NCBI GenBank assembly: GCA_021733925.1
Contig: JAIPJY010000014.1
Span: forward strand, 62,001-126,000
Direction of reading: 5' to 3'
Length of the DNA stretch: 64,000 nt
DNA from: Prosthecobacter sp.
GTDB taxonomy: Bacteria; Verrucomicrobiota; Verrucomicrobiia; Verrucomicrobiales; Verrucomicrobiaceae
In this document: in pieces, positions 40,801 to 48,049 of the stretch
How positions within the stretch are numbered: the first letter of the stretch is position 1
Layout: every line of letters starts with the position of its first letter
Position numbers and translations under genes: made by a program
Notes under the pieces: model-generated
Told to the model about the DNA's origin: nothing
What the model saw: only the letters and a program-made list of their open reading frames with translations
Databases searched by the model: none

Positions 40801-42968
40801 CAGCGTACCCGTGCTTCCGGCAGTCAACACATCACCGATGTTGATCGTGGTGTTGTTGGCTGTGGTGAGGTTGCCGCCGATCCCGCCAGCATAGGAGAAA
40901 GTGCCGCCGCTGTTCACCGTCACCGCTGTGTTGCCCAGCGCGCCGGTCACATTCAGCGTTCCCGCGTTCACCGTGGTGGCACCGGTGTAGCTGTTGCTCC
41001 CGGAAAGCGTCCACAAGCCGCTGCCGTTTTTGGTCAGACTGGCCACGCCGGTGTCCATGCTGCTGGCCAGGCTGCCATTGCCTGCACCGCTCAGCGTCAG
41101 CGCACGGCTGCCGCCGGAACCGACGATGGCTGCCGTGTTGGTGAGGGCCAGGCTGCCACTGTCAGAGGAGATGGTGGTATTGGCGGTCAGCGTCAGCGCG
41201 CCCGCAAAGCTGTTGGTGCCACTGACGTTGACGAGGGCGCCATTCTGACCGCTTGCCCCTGTGCCTGCCAGCGTGAGCGCTTCGGCTCCCACGCTGATGT
41301 TGTTCTGAATTTGCAGCGTTGCCCCACTGGCCACCACGGTGCCTGCATTTGCTGCGGATGGCACGGTCTCACTGGTCAGCACCGCACCGAGCGCGCTGCT
41401 GTTGCGAATGTTCAGAATGCCGGCGCTCACGGTGGTTTGCAGCGCATAAGTGTTGGTCCCGGAAAGCGTCCAGGTGCCGAGGCCGCTTTTGATGATCTGC
41501 AGATTCACCACAGCGGAGGGGCTGCCATTGGTGCCGCCGATCTGCCCCTGAATTTCCCCGTTGCCGACACCCGTCAGCGTGAGATCAGAGTAGTTGGCAG
41601 CAGAACTGATGGTGTTGGCGGTGTTGAGGCGGACGCCATTGGTGAAGGTGAGTGTCTGCCCCGCAGTCATCACATTGATGATGCCTCGCCCGGTGTTGTT
41701 GGTGGCACCATTTTGCATGACGATGAGGCGGTCCGTGGAGGTGGAAGTCCCTGTGTACTCAAAGCGCCCGACCGTTGAGCTGGCCTGGCCGAGGCCTACA
41801 TTTCCCGTCTTGCCGACGGCGGAATTCGTGCCGTTGTTGAAAATCGTGGCGGCCTGAAAGGCACCATCGGAGATCGATAGACTTCCTGTGAAGGAGTTGC
41901 TGTTGTTGTTCAGAAAAACCGTGCCGCCATCGGTGCGCGAAATGCCGCTGTTGCCAGAGATCAGTCCATTCACAATGAAGCTCTGATTGCCACGGAAGAT
42001 GATGCCGGCCGCCACGGTGCCGTTCAGTGTCAGCGCGCCTGTGCCGTTGTTGTAAAAGAGACCGTTGCCGGTGATCGCACGGTCCGTGGAGGCGGCACCC
42101 CCCACATACTTCACGTGCGAACCGCCTCCCACATTCAGGGTGTTGCCTGCCCCGACGGAGCTGTTCACACCGATATTGGCGATGCTGGTGAAAATCAGTG
42201 TGCCCGTGCTCACGCTGGTGATGCCGGTGTAGCTGTTGTTGGCATTGTTGAAGCGCCACACCCCAAGCTGGCCACCACTCGTTCCAGTGACATTCACGCT
42301 CACCCCGCCGGACAAACCATCCGAAATCAGCCCGTTCATCACGTTGGCCGAGGCATCGTTGCTGCGGTTGCCAGTCGTGGCGGTGAAATTGAGCGTGATC
42401 AGCCCGGTCGTCGCACCGCCGCTGATGCTGCCATTGATGGTCATCTTGTAGGGATTCGCATCAGTGGACGGCGTCGCCGTCGAGTTGTTGGAAAAGGTGT
42501 AGCTTCCCGTCCCTGTGCCGCTGGTGGGTTCGATGACCATCGGCGCATTCAGCGTGACGGTGGCGGTATTACCGGAGTTCATCACCACATTCCCGCCGCT
42601 GCTCAGCAGCAGGGTTTCTCCCGCATTGGAGCCGGCGCTGCCGATCGTGAAAGTACTTCCTGCGCCAGTGGCGAAGACCAGGCAATCCGCAGATTGCGCC
42701 CGGCGTCGATGGTGATCGTGGTGGCCCCCAGCGCCGTGTTGAACGTGGCGATGTCCGCATTGGTCGTGCCAGTGAGGGCTCCCGGTGCCGAAGAGGTGCT
42801 CCAGTTGGTGCCGGTGGACCAGAGCTGTGTGCCGGTAGCGCCTGTCCAGTTCGCATCTGCAGCCACGCTGGCATGGGTGAGCATGAGCACCGGGAGAAAT
42901 GAAACCGTACGGAGGATGGAGCAAAAGGCACGACGACGAGGCTGCCTTTTGAGTAACGAAGTACTCAT
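37816..42968 (-). CDS. autotransporter-associated beta-strand repeat protein with PEP-CTERM tail, frameshifted near 42690
   Basis: A giant secreted protein of about 1,715 residues, made of tandem repeats of the form LTKNGSGLWTLSGSNSYTGATTVNAGTLNV, typical of autotransporter-associated beta-strand repeats. The C-terminus IVPEPSRALLLLGGLLGLGLRRRRL is a PEP-CTERM sorting signal (Pro-Glu-Pro, helix, basic end), implying processing by an exosortase and surface display. The signal peptide (MSTSLLKRQPRRRAFCSIL.. to HASVAADANW) and first repeat (TNADIATFNTALGATTITIDAGRNLRIA) are in a different frame from the rest; the two meet near 42690, where one base seems missing in GATTGCCTGGTC. Mutation or sequencing error; see findings. 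Confidence 0.85.
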
Positions 42969-43020
42969 GGATTTTTTTTGGTGGGGGCTTTTCGGAACTC
43001 GAAAAGCAGGGGTGGGGGCC

Positions 43021-43090
43021 TGTTTGATACTCCAAGAATCAAACAAGTTCAAAAACAGAGCGCATTCCCATTTTTAAGTGGTTAAAAATG
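43021..43090. repeat. two short inverted repeats upstream of the PEP-CTERM gene
   Basis: TGTTTGAT (43021-43028) with ATCAAACA (43038-43045), and CATTTTTAA (43069-43077) with TTAAAAATG (43082-43090). They lie 53-122 bp upstream of the start of the repeat-protein gene and are in an AT-rich patch, so a promoter or operator role is possible. Confidence 0.3.
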
Positions 43091-43229
43091 CCACATTTCA
43101 AATGGGTTAAAGCTTTAATGATAGGCATGTTCGGCCTTGCCAGCGATGTAACGACTGGATCAGGAATTTTTAGATGAATCGAAGGTATGAGGTGGCTCCC
43201 GCAAAAAATCGCTGCCAAGCATCCGGTGC

Positions 43230-43571
43230 ATGAACGAAATCAGAACTTACGACGGCTACTTCACCTTCAAGATCCTCTCCCGCGAGTCAGCAGACCGGTT
43301 GGATGACCTGTTCGCCGAGAGCGGCATCGAAGTAGACCTGGCCCTGCAATCCCTGGAGTTCTCCTGGATGGGCCGGGAGCGCGATCATGTGATCCTGAAG
43401 CTGTTCATGGAAGTCGCCAAAACCCTCGGCGAGGCCGAAGGCGAACTGCGCTGCGAAATCGACGATGACGCCGTCGATCCTCATTTTGAATTCTTCACCA
43501 TCAAGCAAAGCCAGCTCCTGCTGCAACGCGGCAAGCTGGTGCGCGAAGGCGAGCTGATCCCGCAGGTTTAG
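43230..43571 (+). CDS. hypothetical protein (113 aa)
   Basis: Not recognised. A small acidic protein, MNEIRTYDGYFTFKILSRESADRLDDLFAESGIEVDL..., with an alpha/beta pattern and no signal or membrane segment. GC content and codon use match the chromosome. It is the last chromosomal gene before the mobile element, whose attL begins 51-75 bp after its stop. Confidence 0.65.
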   Translation: MNEIRTYDGYFTFKILSRESADRLDDLFAESGIEVDLALQSLEFSWMGRERDHVILKLFMEVAKTLGEAEGELRCEIDDDAVDPHFEFFTIKQSQLLLQRGKLVREGELIPQV

Positions 43572-43621
43572 CCGTTGCAGGGCGGTATGCCTTGTTTTCG
43601 GCAAACCACTGAATTTAGAGA

Positions 43622-43670
43622 GTCGCGACGTGGCGAACGATTCAAATGGTGCGCGATGCAGGGTTCGAAC
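43622..43670. other. attL of the tRNA-Val integrated element
   Basis: A 49-bp block matching 47950-47998 except for seven central bases. The 17-bp left part GTCGCGACGTGGCGAAC and the 25-bp right part (43646-43670, the 3' end of tRNA-Val from TTCGAAC to past the CCA) are identical in both places. The 25-bp part is the duplicated tRNA 3' end that marks the distal integration junction. Confidence 0.9.
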
Positions 43671-43851
43671 TGGAAGCCTGCCCTGCATTCACAAGGGCGG
43701 GAGCGTTTCATCCGGGCAAAATGCGTGTCAATGCGCTGAATTGACGGATTTGGCGGAGGTTGTCAAAGCGTGGCCTGTGCTGCCGTTGCCTCTGCGGGCT
43801 GCGGTGCTGGCCGTCGTGAGAAGCCACGGTTTTAGCGGTTCCAACTCCTAG
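43630..43851 (+). pseudogene. displaced 3' part of the integrase gene, across attL
   Basis: The frame reads VANDSNGARCRVRT, then GSLPCIHKGG..CAELTDLAEVVKAWPVLPLPLRAAVLAVVRSHG and stops at 43851. GARCRVRT is also present, in the same frame, near the C-terminus of the integrase at 46758. The part from 43672 on (59 codons) would therefore follow integrase residue 414 directly in the excised circle. The LAxVVxAWPxLPxxxRxAVLAxVR pattern resembles C-terminal tails I associate with Verrucomicrobia and Planctomycetes integrases. In the integrated state it has no proper start (GTG at 43630 possible) and is probably silent. Confidence 0.75.
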
Positions 43852-43863
43852 CCATCCGCCACC

Positions 43864-45132
43864 ATGAGCAAGGAATATTCCCTTCAGGGAAGGGGCGCGC
43901 TTGGATATAAAACGTGGGCACCAAGAGCGGGCCAGCCATTGGCACAGGCAGAATCGGCGTGCCGAACTGCCTGTGCCATTGGCGGCCCGCTGGGTGCGGC
44001 GGGCTTGTCTAAGCCGCATATTAGAACAGGAGGTGAATGCCAGAAACCCAAGCCTAGTATCACATGGTATCCCGGTGCATCCTTGGTGGATGTGAATGTG
44101 CCACGCCTGCGACCGCATCAGCCACCAAAAGACTCCAAACCACGCGGGAGGATCAAGGAGTGGAGTGCATCCAGCCGCGCACGCCTCAAATGCTTTCTAG
44201 GCACCCTACGACGCGAGGAATTGGCACACGCCTTGATTGTCACCCTGACGTATCCCATCGACTGTCCGGCGCCGGAAGATCACGCCGTTTACAAGGGGCA
44301 CTTGCACACCTTCCAGATTTACCTGCGGAGAAAGTGGCCTTCCTGTTCGGGCATCTGGAAGCTGGAGTTTCAGAAACGAGGTGCCGCGCATTATCATTTG
44401 ATGCTCTATGGCCTGCATCGTGTGGAACTAGAGGTCGTGCGCGCCTGGGTGCGCACGACGTGGTATCGCCTCGCCCATAATGGGGACAAGCATCTGGGAA
44501 TGAGAGCAACGCAGGTGGACCCAATCAAGAGCGTGGGAGGAGCAGTGTACTACCTGATCAAGTACCTGAGCAAAGATGACCAGACGATGCCGGGGAATTT
44601 CAGTGGGCGGTATTGGGGCAAGATCAACAAACCTTTTCTTCCTGCGGTGGAGCCGGTGATCGTTGAACAGGAGGAAAAGCGGGTGCTTCTCGTGCGACGC
44701 ATTGCACGAAAAAAAATGCAGAAGGATGTGGAGCATAGCCGCTGGAAGCGGTTTCTGGAGAGGGAGTATGAGCAGTATTCGCAAGTAGGTGGGCGGTTGT
44801 TTTGGGAGACACTAAAATCCCGGCGTCACAGCTCAAAAGACAAGATTGACGAAGAGGGCTATCCCAAGCTGCGTTTTTTATATTGGCAATTCAAGGACGG
44901 CTGCCCTCTGGAGATCGACGGAGAGCTTTATTACAGGCCCAGCGAATACAATGCGCTGCCGTTTTGTGTGGACTTGGTGAGACGTGATATTCGCCAGTTT
45001 CCCAAGCGATGGAAGGCGCGAAACAATGACCGCGTGCGCCTCATGTGCGACGCTGCAGCGTTCATGAAAGGGATCGAGCGTCTGGACAGCCCCGCTTCGT
45101 CTTTCCGCGATTGGTCTATCGGGTGCGAGTGA
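43864..45132 (+). CDS. HUH-type rolling-circle replication-associated protein (G2P-like)
   Basis: A 422-residue protein (start uncertain). Rolling-circle Rep motifs are in order: ALIVTLTYP (motif I, about 119-127), WKLEFQKRGAAHYHLMLYG with HxH at His176-Tyr177-His178 (motif II, metal binding), and GAVYYLIKYLSKDD with Tyr229/Tyr230, Lys233 and Tyr234 (motif III, nicking tyrosine candidates). This matches the replication-associated ORF2/G2P group of filamentous phages and small plasmids, which nick the origin to start rolling-circle replication. The first 70 residues have no family pattern and overlie a strong hairpin, so translation may begin later. The gene is first on the element and is followed by a 30-bp inverted repeat. 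Confidence 0.82.
   Translation: MSKEYSLQGRGALGYKTWAPRAGQPLAQAESACRTACAIGGPLGAAGLSKPHIRTGGECQKPKPSITWYPGASLVDVNVPRLRPHQPPKDSKPRGRIKEWSASSRARLKCFLGTLRREELAHALIVTLTYPIDCPAPEDHAVYKGHLHTFQIYLRRKWPSCSGIWKLEFQKRGAAHYHLMLYGLHRVELEVVRAWVRTTWYRLAHNGDKHLGMRATQVDPIKSVGGAVYYLIKYLSKDDQTMPGNFSGRYWGKINKPFLPAVEPVIVEQEEKRVLLVRRIARKKMQKDVEHSRWKRFLEREYEQYSQVGGRLFWETLKSRRHSSKDKIDEEGYPKLRFLYWQFKDGCPLEIDGELYYRPSEYNALPFCVDLVRRDIRQFPKRWKARNNDRVRLMCDAAAFMKGIERLDSPASSFRDWSIGCE
43927..43990. repeat. extended hairpin in the 5' part of the rep gene
   Basis: Arms 43927-43951 and 43967-43990 are near-perfect reverse complements (GCGGGCCAGCC..GGCACAGGCAG with CTGCCTGTGCC..GGCGGCCCGC), and the 15-nt loop holds a further TCGGC/GCCGA pair. 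The whole can fold into one stem of more than 25 bp. Origin or leader-RNA control element are both possible. Confidence 0.6.
44028..44057 (+). promoter_or_regulatory. strong Shine-Dalgarno and six-codon mini-ORF inside rep 5' region
   Basis: AGGAGGTGA (44028-44036) is directly followed by ATG (44037) opening MPETQA and a TAG at 44055. The mini-ORF is in another frame than Rep. It is the only strong Shine-Dalgarno near the rep 5' end and lies 37 nt after the hairpin at 43927-43990. It could be a leader peptide or point to a downstream non-ATG rep start (in-frame TTG 44083 or GTG 44086). Confidence 0.35.
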
Positions 45133-45191
45133 CGTGATATTCGTTACTGAACTGGCGATGCCAGAGGTGCCCAAACCTCCTACTGACCGCT

Positions 45192-45273
45192 TGGAGGCTA
45201 GTTGTGGGGTGTCAAAGGGAATAGTGGTCGGGCGTCGAAAAGGTTCCCTTTGACACCCCACAACTAGCCTCCA
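45192..45273. repeat. 30-bp perfect inverted repeat, candidate replication origin of the element
   Basis: Arms 45192-45221 and 45244-45273 are exact reverse complements over 30 bp (ends TGGAGGCTAGTTGTGG / CCACAACTAGCCTCCA), with a 22-nt spacer (45222-45243). It starts 59 bp after the rep stop. No U-tract follows, so it is not a standard terminator. The position beside an HUH Rep suggests a double- or single-strand origin. Confidence 0.8.
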
Positions 45274-45419
45274 TTTGGGTGCGCACGTTCGAACCACTAA
45301 AAAACCGAGACTAAACAGATTTTTAGTTGACGCGCATGAAAACGAATGAACCGTCGATCCGGTGAATTAGGTTTTTAGGCAGTGAATATATTGAAAATGA
45401 TACCCATGCTTTTCGGATT

Positions 45420-45890
45420 ATGAACCGTCCTTTGACCACTCTCAAAACGATTACCGCAACATGCATTATCGTGATCGGAGTCTGGAAGGCGGCTGCTCAA
45501 GATGGCAATGCTCAGCATATGTTCCGCACTTTCTATCAGCAAGCCGTTGCTGGTAATGCTGATGCGCAGGTGTTAGTTGCCATGCAATATTTCAAAGGAA
45601 GTGGTGTGCCTCAGGACCCAAAAGAGGGCGTTAAGTGGATCCAACGTGCTGCAATCCAAGGGCACTTAGGGGCTCAACGGACATTATCCATCATGTCCCA
45701 ACAAGGGAACGATGTTGTTCCGAAAAATTTGGTCCTTGCTTACATGTGGTCTGATATAGCATCGAGAACAAACGACCCAGCAGCTTTGCGTCTAAGGCTT
45801 GGACAAATATTGCTTATGACACCTGAACAGATTGCATTAGCTAAAGAACTGGCAAGCCAGTTCAAGCCCGTCAAAGAAGGGCGTGATTAA
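45420..45890 (+). CDS. secreted Sel1-like repeat protein
   Basis: A 156-residue protein with an N-terminal signal (LTTLKTITATCIIVIGVWKAAAQ, cleaved near AAAQD). One to two Sel1-like repeats follow: AVAGNADAQVLVAMQYFKGSGVPQDPKEGVKWIQRAAIQGHLGAQ (about 40-85) and a weaker second, with the Ala/Gly pattern of the SLR helix-turn-helix. Such repeats mediate protein contacts, and secreted forms can modulate the host envelope. It is cargo of the mobile element, with lower GC than chromosomal neighbours. The start is the ATG at 45420. Confidence 0.75.
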   Translation: MNRPLTTLKTITATCIIVIGVWKAAAQDGNAQHMFRTFYQQAVAGNADAQVLVAMQYFKGSGVPQDPKEGVKWIQRAAIQGHLGAQRTLSIMSQQGNDVVPKNLVLAYMWSDIASRTNDPAALRLRLGQILLMTPEQIALAKELASQFKPVKEGRD

Positions 45891-46568
45891 TCTCACTTTA
45901 GTTACTTGCAAGGGTGAGTTTTCGGGCAAGTGTTTCTGCATATGGCGGAATAATTAACAATTGGCTTCCAGGTGTGCCATTAGACACCTCTTAAGCGCCT
46001 ATTTTGCGATGGGTGCGTGTTGTATGAAAATAGGTCAGATTGTCGATGCGTTTTATGTTGTGTTACACACTTCTTGAAAAACAAAAGAAAGTCTCCTAAA
46101 ACTAAAGCAAACTTCTTAAGTTTGCGGGCGAGTTTGAATCTGAATCTGAAAATAAACATTGAAACTTTTCTGCGATGCCTCTGGTCCTGCATAAAATTTC
46201 TTGTTTTTTTCCTTTGGTAAGGCCTCTAAGTTCTGAATGATTGTGATGAGCCCCTTGCGTTAATCTCGCAAGGGGCTTTTTTTGTGCATGCCATAACGAA
46301 TGTGATGAGCTGGCTGTCGCAAACAAAATATTGACGTGTTCGTCTGAGTATGTTTTAATTTGTCCGAATCTACGGATTCACTGAGCAGTGCGTACAAGAC
46401 CCGCGCCCTCAGACACCTCTGGGTCACCCCTTCCGGCGAAAGTTCCTCGCTGCTGGAGGTTTCATAAAAGGGACGTGTTAGGAGACCAGCGACAGTCACA
46501 ACGATGCTGGTCAAACTTGCATGCCTGCATTGTGGATCTGTCGAGGGCATGCATCACACCCATGATCC
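45891..46568. other. 678-bp AT-rich non-coding region of the element
   Basis: No gene with support was found; the short open frames here have no recognisable pattern. The base composition is far more AT-rich than the chromosome. It contains a strong plus-strand terminator at 46249-46283, well downstream of the Sel1-like stop (45890), so either a long 3' UTR or an independent small RNA ends there. It also separates the Sel1-like gene from the xis-int module and probably holds the promoter of that module. Confidence 0.6.
46249..46283 (+). terminator. rho-independent terminator
   Basis: Perfect 11-bp stem AGCCCCTTGCG / CGCAAGGGGCT with a 7-nt loop, followed directly by a run of seven T. Clear intrinsic terminator on the plus strand. 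Confidence 0.93.
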
Positions 46569-46754
46569 ATGTCTATTTTACAAAAATCCTTTCTCACACT
46601 TCACGAGGTTGGTGCCGTCATTGACCGCAGCAGCCGCACTGTTTTACGTTTGATTCACGATCACCAAATCAAAGCGCATCAACTGCGTGGGCGGTGGGTC
46701 GTGAAGCCTGAAAATCTTGAACTCTTTTTGAAGAAACTCCCTTCCAATTTCTGA
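46569..46754 (+). CDS. excisionase-like helix-turn-helix protein
   Basis: A 61-residue protein: MSILQKSFLTLHEVGAVIDRSSRTVLRLIHDHQIKAHQLRGRWVVKPENLELFL. The order LTLHEVGAVI..SSRTVLRLI..IKAHQLRGRWVV is that of the MerR-type HTH_17 excisionase family. It stops 3 bp before the integrase start, so both are co-transcribed. It should bend DNA at the att sites and favour excision. Confidence 0.88.
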   Translation: MSILQKSFLTLHEVGAVIDRSSRTVLRLIHDHQIKAHQLRGRWVVKPENLELFLKKLPSNF

Positions 46755-46757
46755 CCT

Positions 46758-48038
46758 ATGCCATTTTCAGTTCATCGTGAGAAGGGGGAGCGCTATTACC
46801 GCTACTCGTATTATTTTGACGATTCCAAGCAGCGTGTCCGAGGTTCAACAAGACGCAGCACGAAAGAGGCTGCGACGAAGTATGCCAAGCAGCTTTTCGA
46901 AGAGGCACAGCTTGAACGTGACGGCCTTGGCCCAACGAAAACAGAGCGAGACGCCAGCAAGAAAGAGCTGCTTTTGCACCTGAACGATTTCCTTGATGCG
47001 AAGGAAAAGGAGGGCAAGGCCTCCAAGTATGTTAAGGGGTTGAAGAAGCAGTTGACCACACTTTTTCAAGCGTGCGCTTGGACGTTTGCGAAGGACATTC
47101 GGCGCGATGGTTTCGAGGCTTGGCGTGGGAAGCAGACCCTTCATCCCAAGACGATCAACGAGTACCACTGGTCGCTTTCTTCGTTCGTAAATTGGCTGCT
47201 CGGTGCCGGCCGTCTTTCGGTGAATCCACTGACGCATATTGCGAAGGTCGCGACGAAGGGCGCAGAGTCGCGAAAGCGCCGTGCCTTTACAATGGATGAA
47301 GTCGAGCGGTTGCGGAAGGTCTCGGGCAGGCGTGCCGTGGTTTATGTCACTGCTGCTTTCACAGGGCTCCGTCGTGGAGAACTGCAAAAGATCGAGTGGC
47401 GGGACATAGATCTTGCCGCAGTGAATCCGTTGATTCGCGCCAGAGCATCCACCACGAAAAACGGCAAGGAGGCCTTGCTGCCTTTGCACCCGAACGTGGT
47501 TCAACTTTTGCAGTCTGTCCGGCCTGCAACGGTCGCAATAGGTGACCTCGTTTTTAAGGGGCTGATTCCTCGCATGCCACGTTTTCATGCAGACATGAAA
47601 GCCGCTGGGATTGCCCCAACGGATGAGCAGGGCAGGGTGGCCGATTTCCATTCTCTGCGGAACACCTTCGCAACAATCCTCACGCTGAACGGCAAGCCTC
47701 AGCGCGAGATCATGGAGTTGATGAGGCACAGTGACATGAGATTGACTGCGAAGGTTTACACCGATGCAGGGCAGCTTCCACTTGCTCAGACGGTGGCTTC
47801 ATTGCCAGGCCTCGATGGTTTGAAAGTACCCGGGCAAAATACGTGGCATGATTCCGTCCAGAAGCGTCAAAATATGGCGCGAGATGTCCAAGTGAACAGT
47901 GGGCTTGATTCGGCTCACAACGTTGATTTTGAACCCTTTGTCACAGAATGTCGCGACGTGGCGAACAGTGCGGATGGTGCGCGATGCAGGGTTCGAACCT
48001 GCGACCCTTGCCGTGTGAAGGCAATGCTCTACCACTGA
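46758..48038 (+). CDS. tyrosine recombinase/integrase, 3' end replaced by tRNA sequence
   Basis: A 426-residue phage-type integrase. Residues 1-60 form an AP2-like arm-binding region, about 70-170 a core-binding SAM-like domain, and 175-355 the catalytic domain with Arg in TGLRRGEL, HSLRNTFA (His-x-x-Arg), LMRHSDMRL (His) and Tyr in AKVYTDAG, so all catalytic residues are present. The C-terminus is unusual: residues 399-414 (..ANSADGARCRVRT) are encoded by the attachment site, and the last 12 residues are an antisense reading of the tRNA-Val gene ending at 48038. In the excised circle the same frame would continue into 43672-43851 instead. Confidence 0.92.
   Translation: MPFSVHREKGERYYRYSYYFDDSKQRVRGSTRRSTKEAATKYAKQLFEEAQLERDGLGPTKTERDASKKELLLHLNDFLDAKEKEGKASKYVKGLKKQLTTLFQACAWTFAKDIRRDGFEAWRGKQTLHPKTINEYHWSLSSFVNWLLGAGRLSVNPLTHIAKVATKGAESRKRRAFTMDEVERLRKVSGRRAVVYVTAAFTGLRRGELQKIEWRDIDLAAVNPLIRARASTTKNGKEALLPLHPNVVQLLQSVRPATVAIGDLVFKGLIPRMPRFHADMKAAGIAPTDEQGRVADFHSLRNTFATILTLNGKPQREIMELMRHSDMRLTAKVYTDAGQLPLAQTVASLPGLDGLKVPGQNTWHDSVQKRQNMARDVQVNSGLDSAHNVDFEPFVTECRDVANSADGARCRVRTCDPCRVKAMLYH
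47950..47998. other. attR of the tRNA-Val integrated element
   Basis: The 49-bp partner of 43622-43670: a 17-bp identical part GTCGCGACGTGGCGAAC, seven differing bases (AGTGCGG against GATTCAA), then a 25-bp identical part that is the 3' end of tRNA-Val including its CCA. Here the tRNA is intact. The site lies within the integrase coding frame. Confidence 0.9.
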
Positions 48039-48049
48039 GCTAATCGCGC
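47975..48049 (-). tRNA. tRNA-Val(CAC), integration target
   Basis: Minus-strand cloverleaf: acceptor GCGCGAT paired with ATCGCGC, T8 A9, D-arm GCTC/GAGC, anticodon stem TTGCC/GGCAA around loop TTCACAC (anticodon CAC), T-loop TTCGAAC, discriminator A and encoded CCA. Its 3' end is attR of the mobile element. The integrase gene overlaps it in antisense up to 48038. Confidence 0.95.

Larger units (their letters stand above)
43646..47998. mobile_element. integrated 4.3-kb rolling-circle-type element in tRNA-Val(CAC)
   Basis: Bounded by a 25-bp direct repeat of the tRNA-Val 3' end (43646-43670 and 47974-47998), so the excised circle would be 4,328 bp. Contents in order: displaced integrase 3' end (43671-43851), HUH Rep (43864-45132), 30-bp inverted repeat, Sel1-like protein, non-coding AT-rich region with terminator, excisionase, integrase. 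No Zot, capsid, coat, relaxase or conjugation gene is seen, so it is not an intact inovirus or conjugative element; a satellite, cryptic plasmid-like element or reduced phage fits. Confidence 0.88.

Noticed and set aside
40264-41778. 504-codon plus-strand frame inside the repeat protein
   Set aside because: Antisense of the beta-strand repeats; no independent signal or start site.
42680-42710. Programmed ribosomal frameshift in the PEP-CTERM protein
   Set aside because: No slippery heptamer or downstream pseudoknot seen at the junction; a missing base is simpler.
37816-42960. Regular repeats resembling a CRISPR or tandem DNA repeat
   Set aside because: The periodicity is at the protein level (beta-strand repeats); DNA units are diverged and there are no constant repeats with unique spacers.
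44064-44480. 138-codon frame overlapping rep in another frame
   Set aside because: The Rep motifs lie in the other frame over the same DNA; codon pattern here is not protein-like.
45192-45273. The 30-bp inverted repeat as a rho-independent terminator
   Set aside because: No T-run follows either arm and the 22-nt loop is too long for a typical terminator.
46017-46220. 67-codon frame in the AT-rich region of the element
   Set aside because: No plausible ribosome-binding site, Lys/Phe/Leu-rich by composition only, and it overlaps other random frames in the same stretch.
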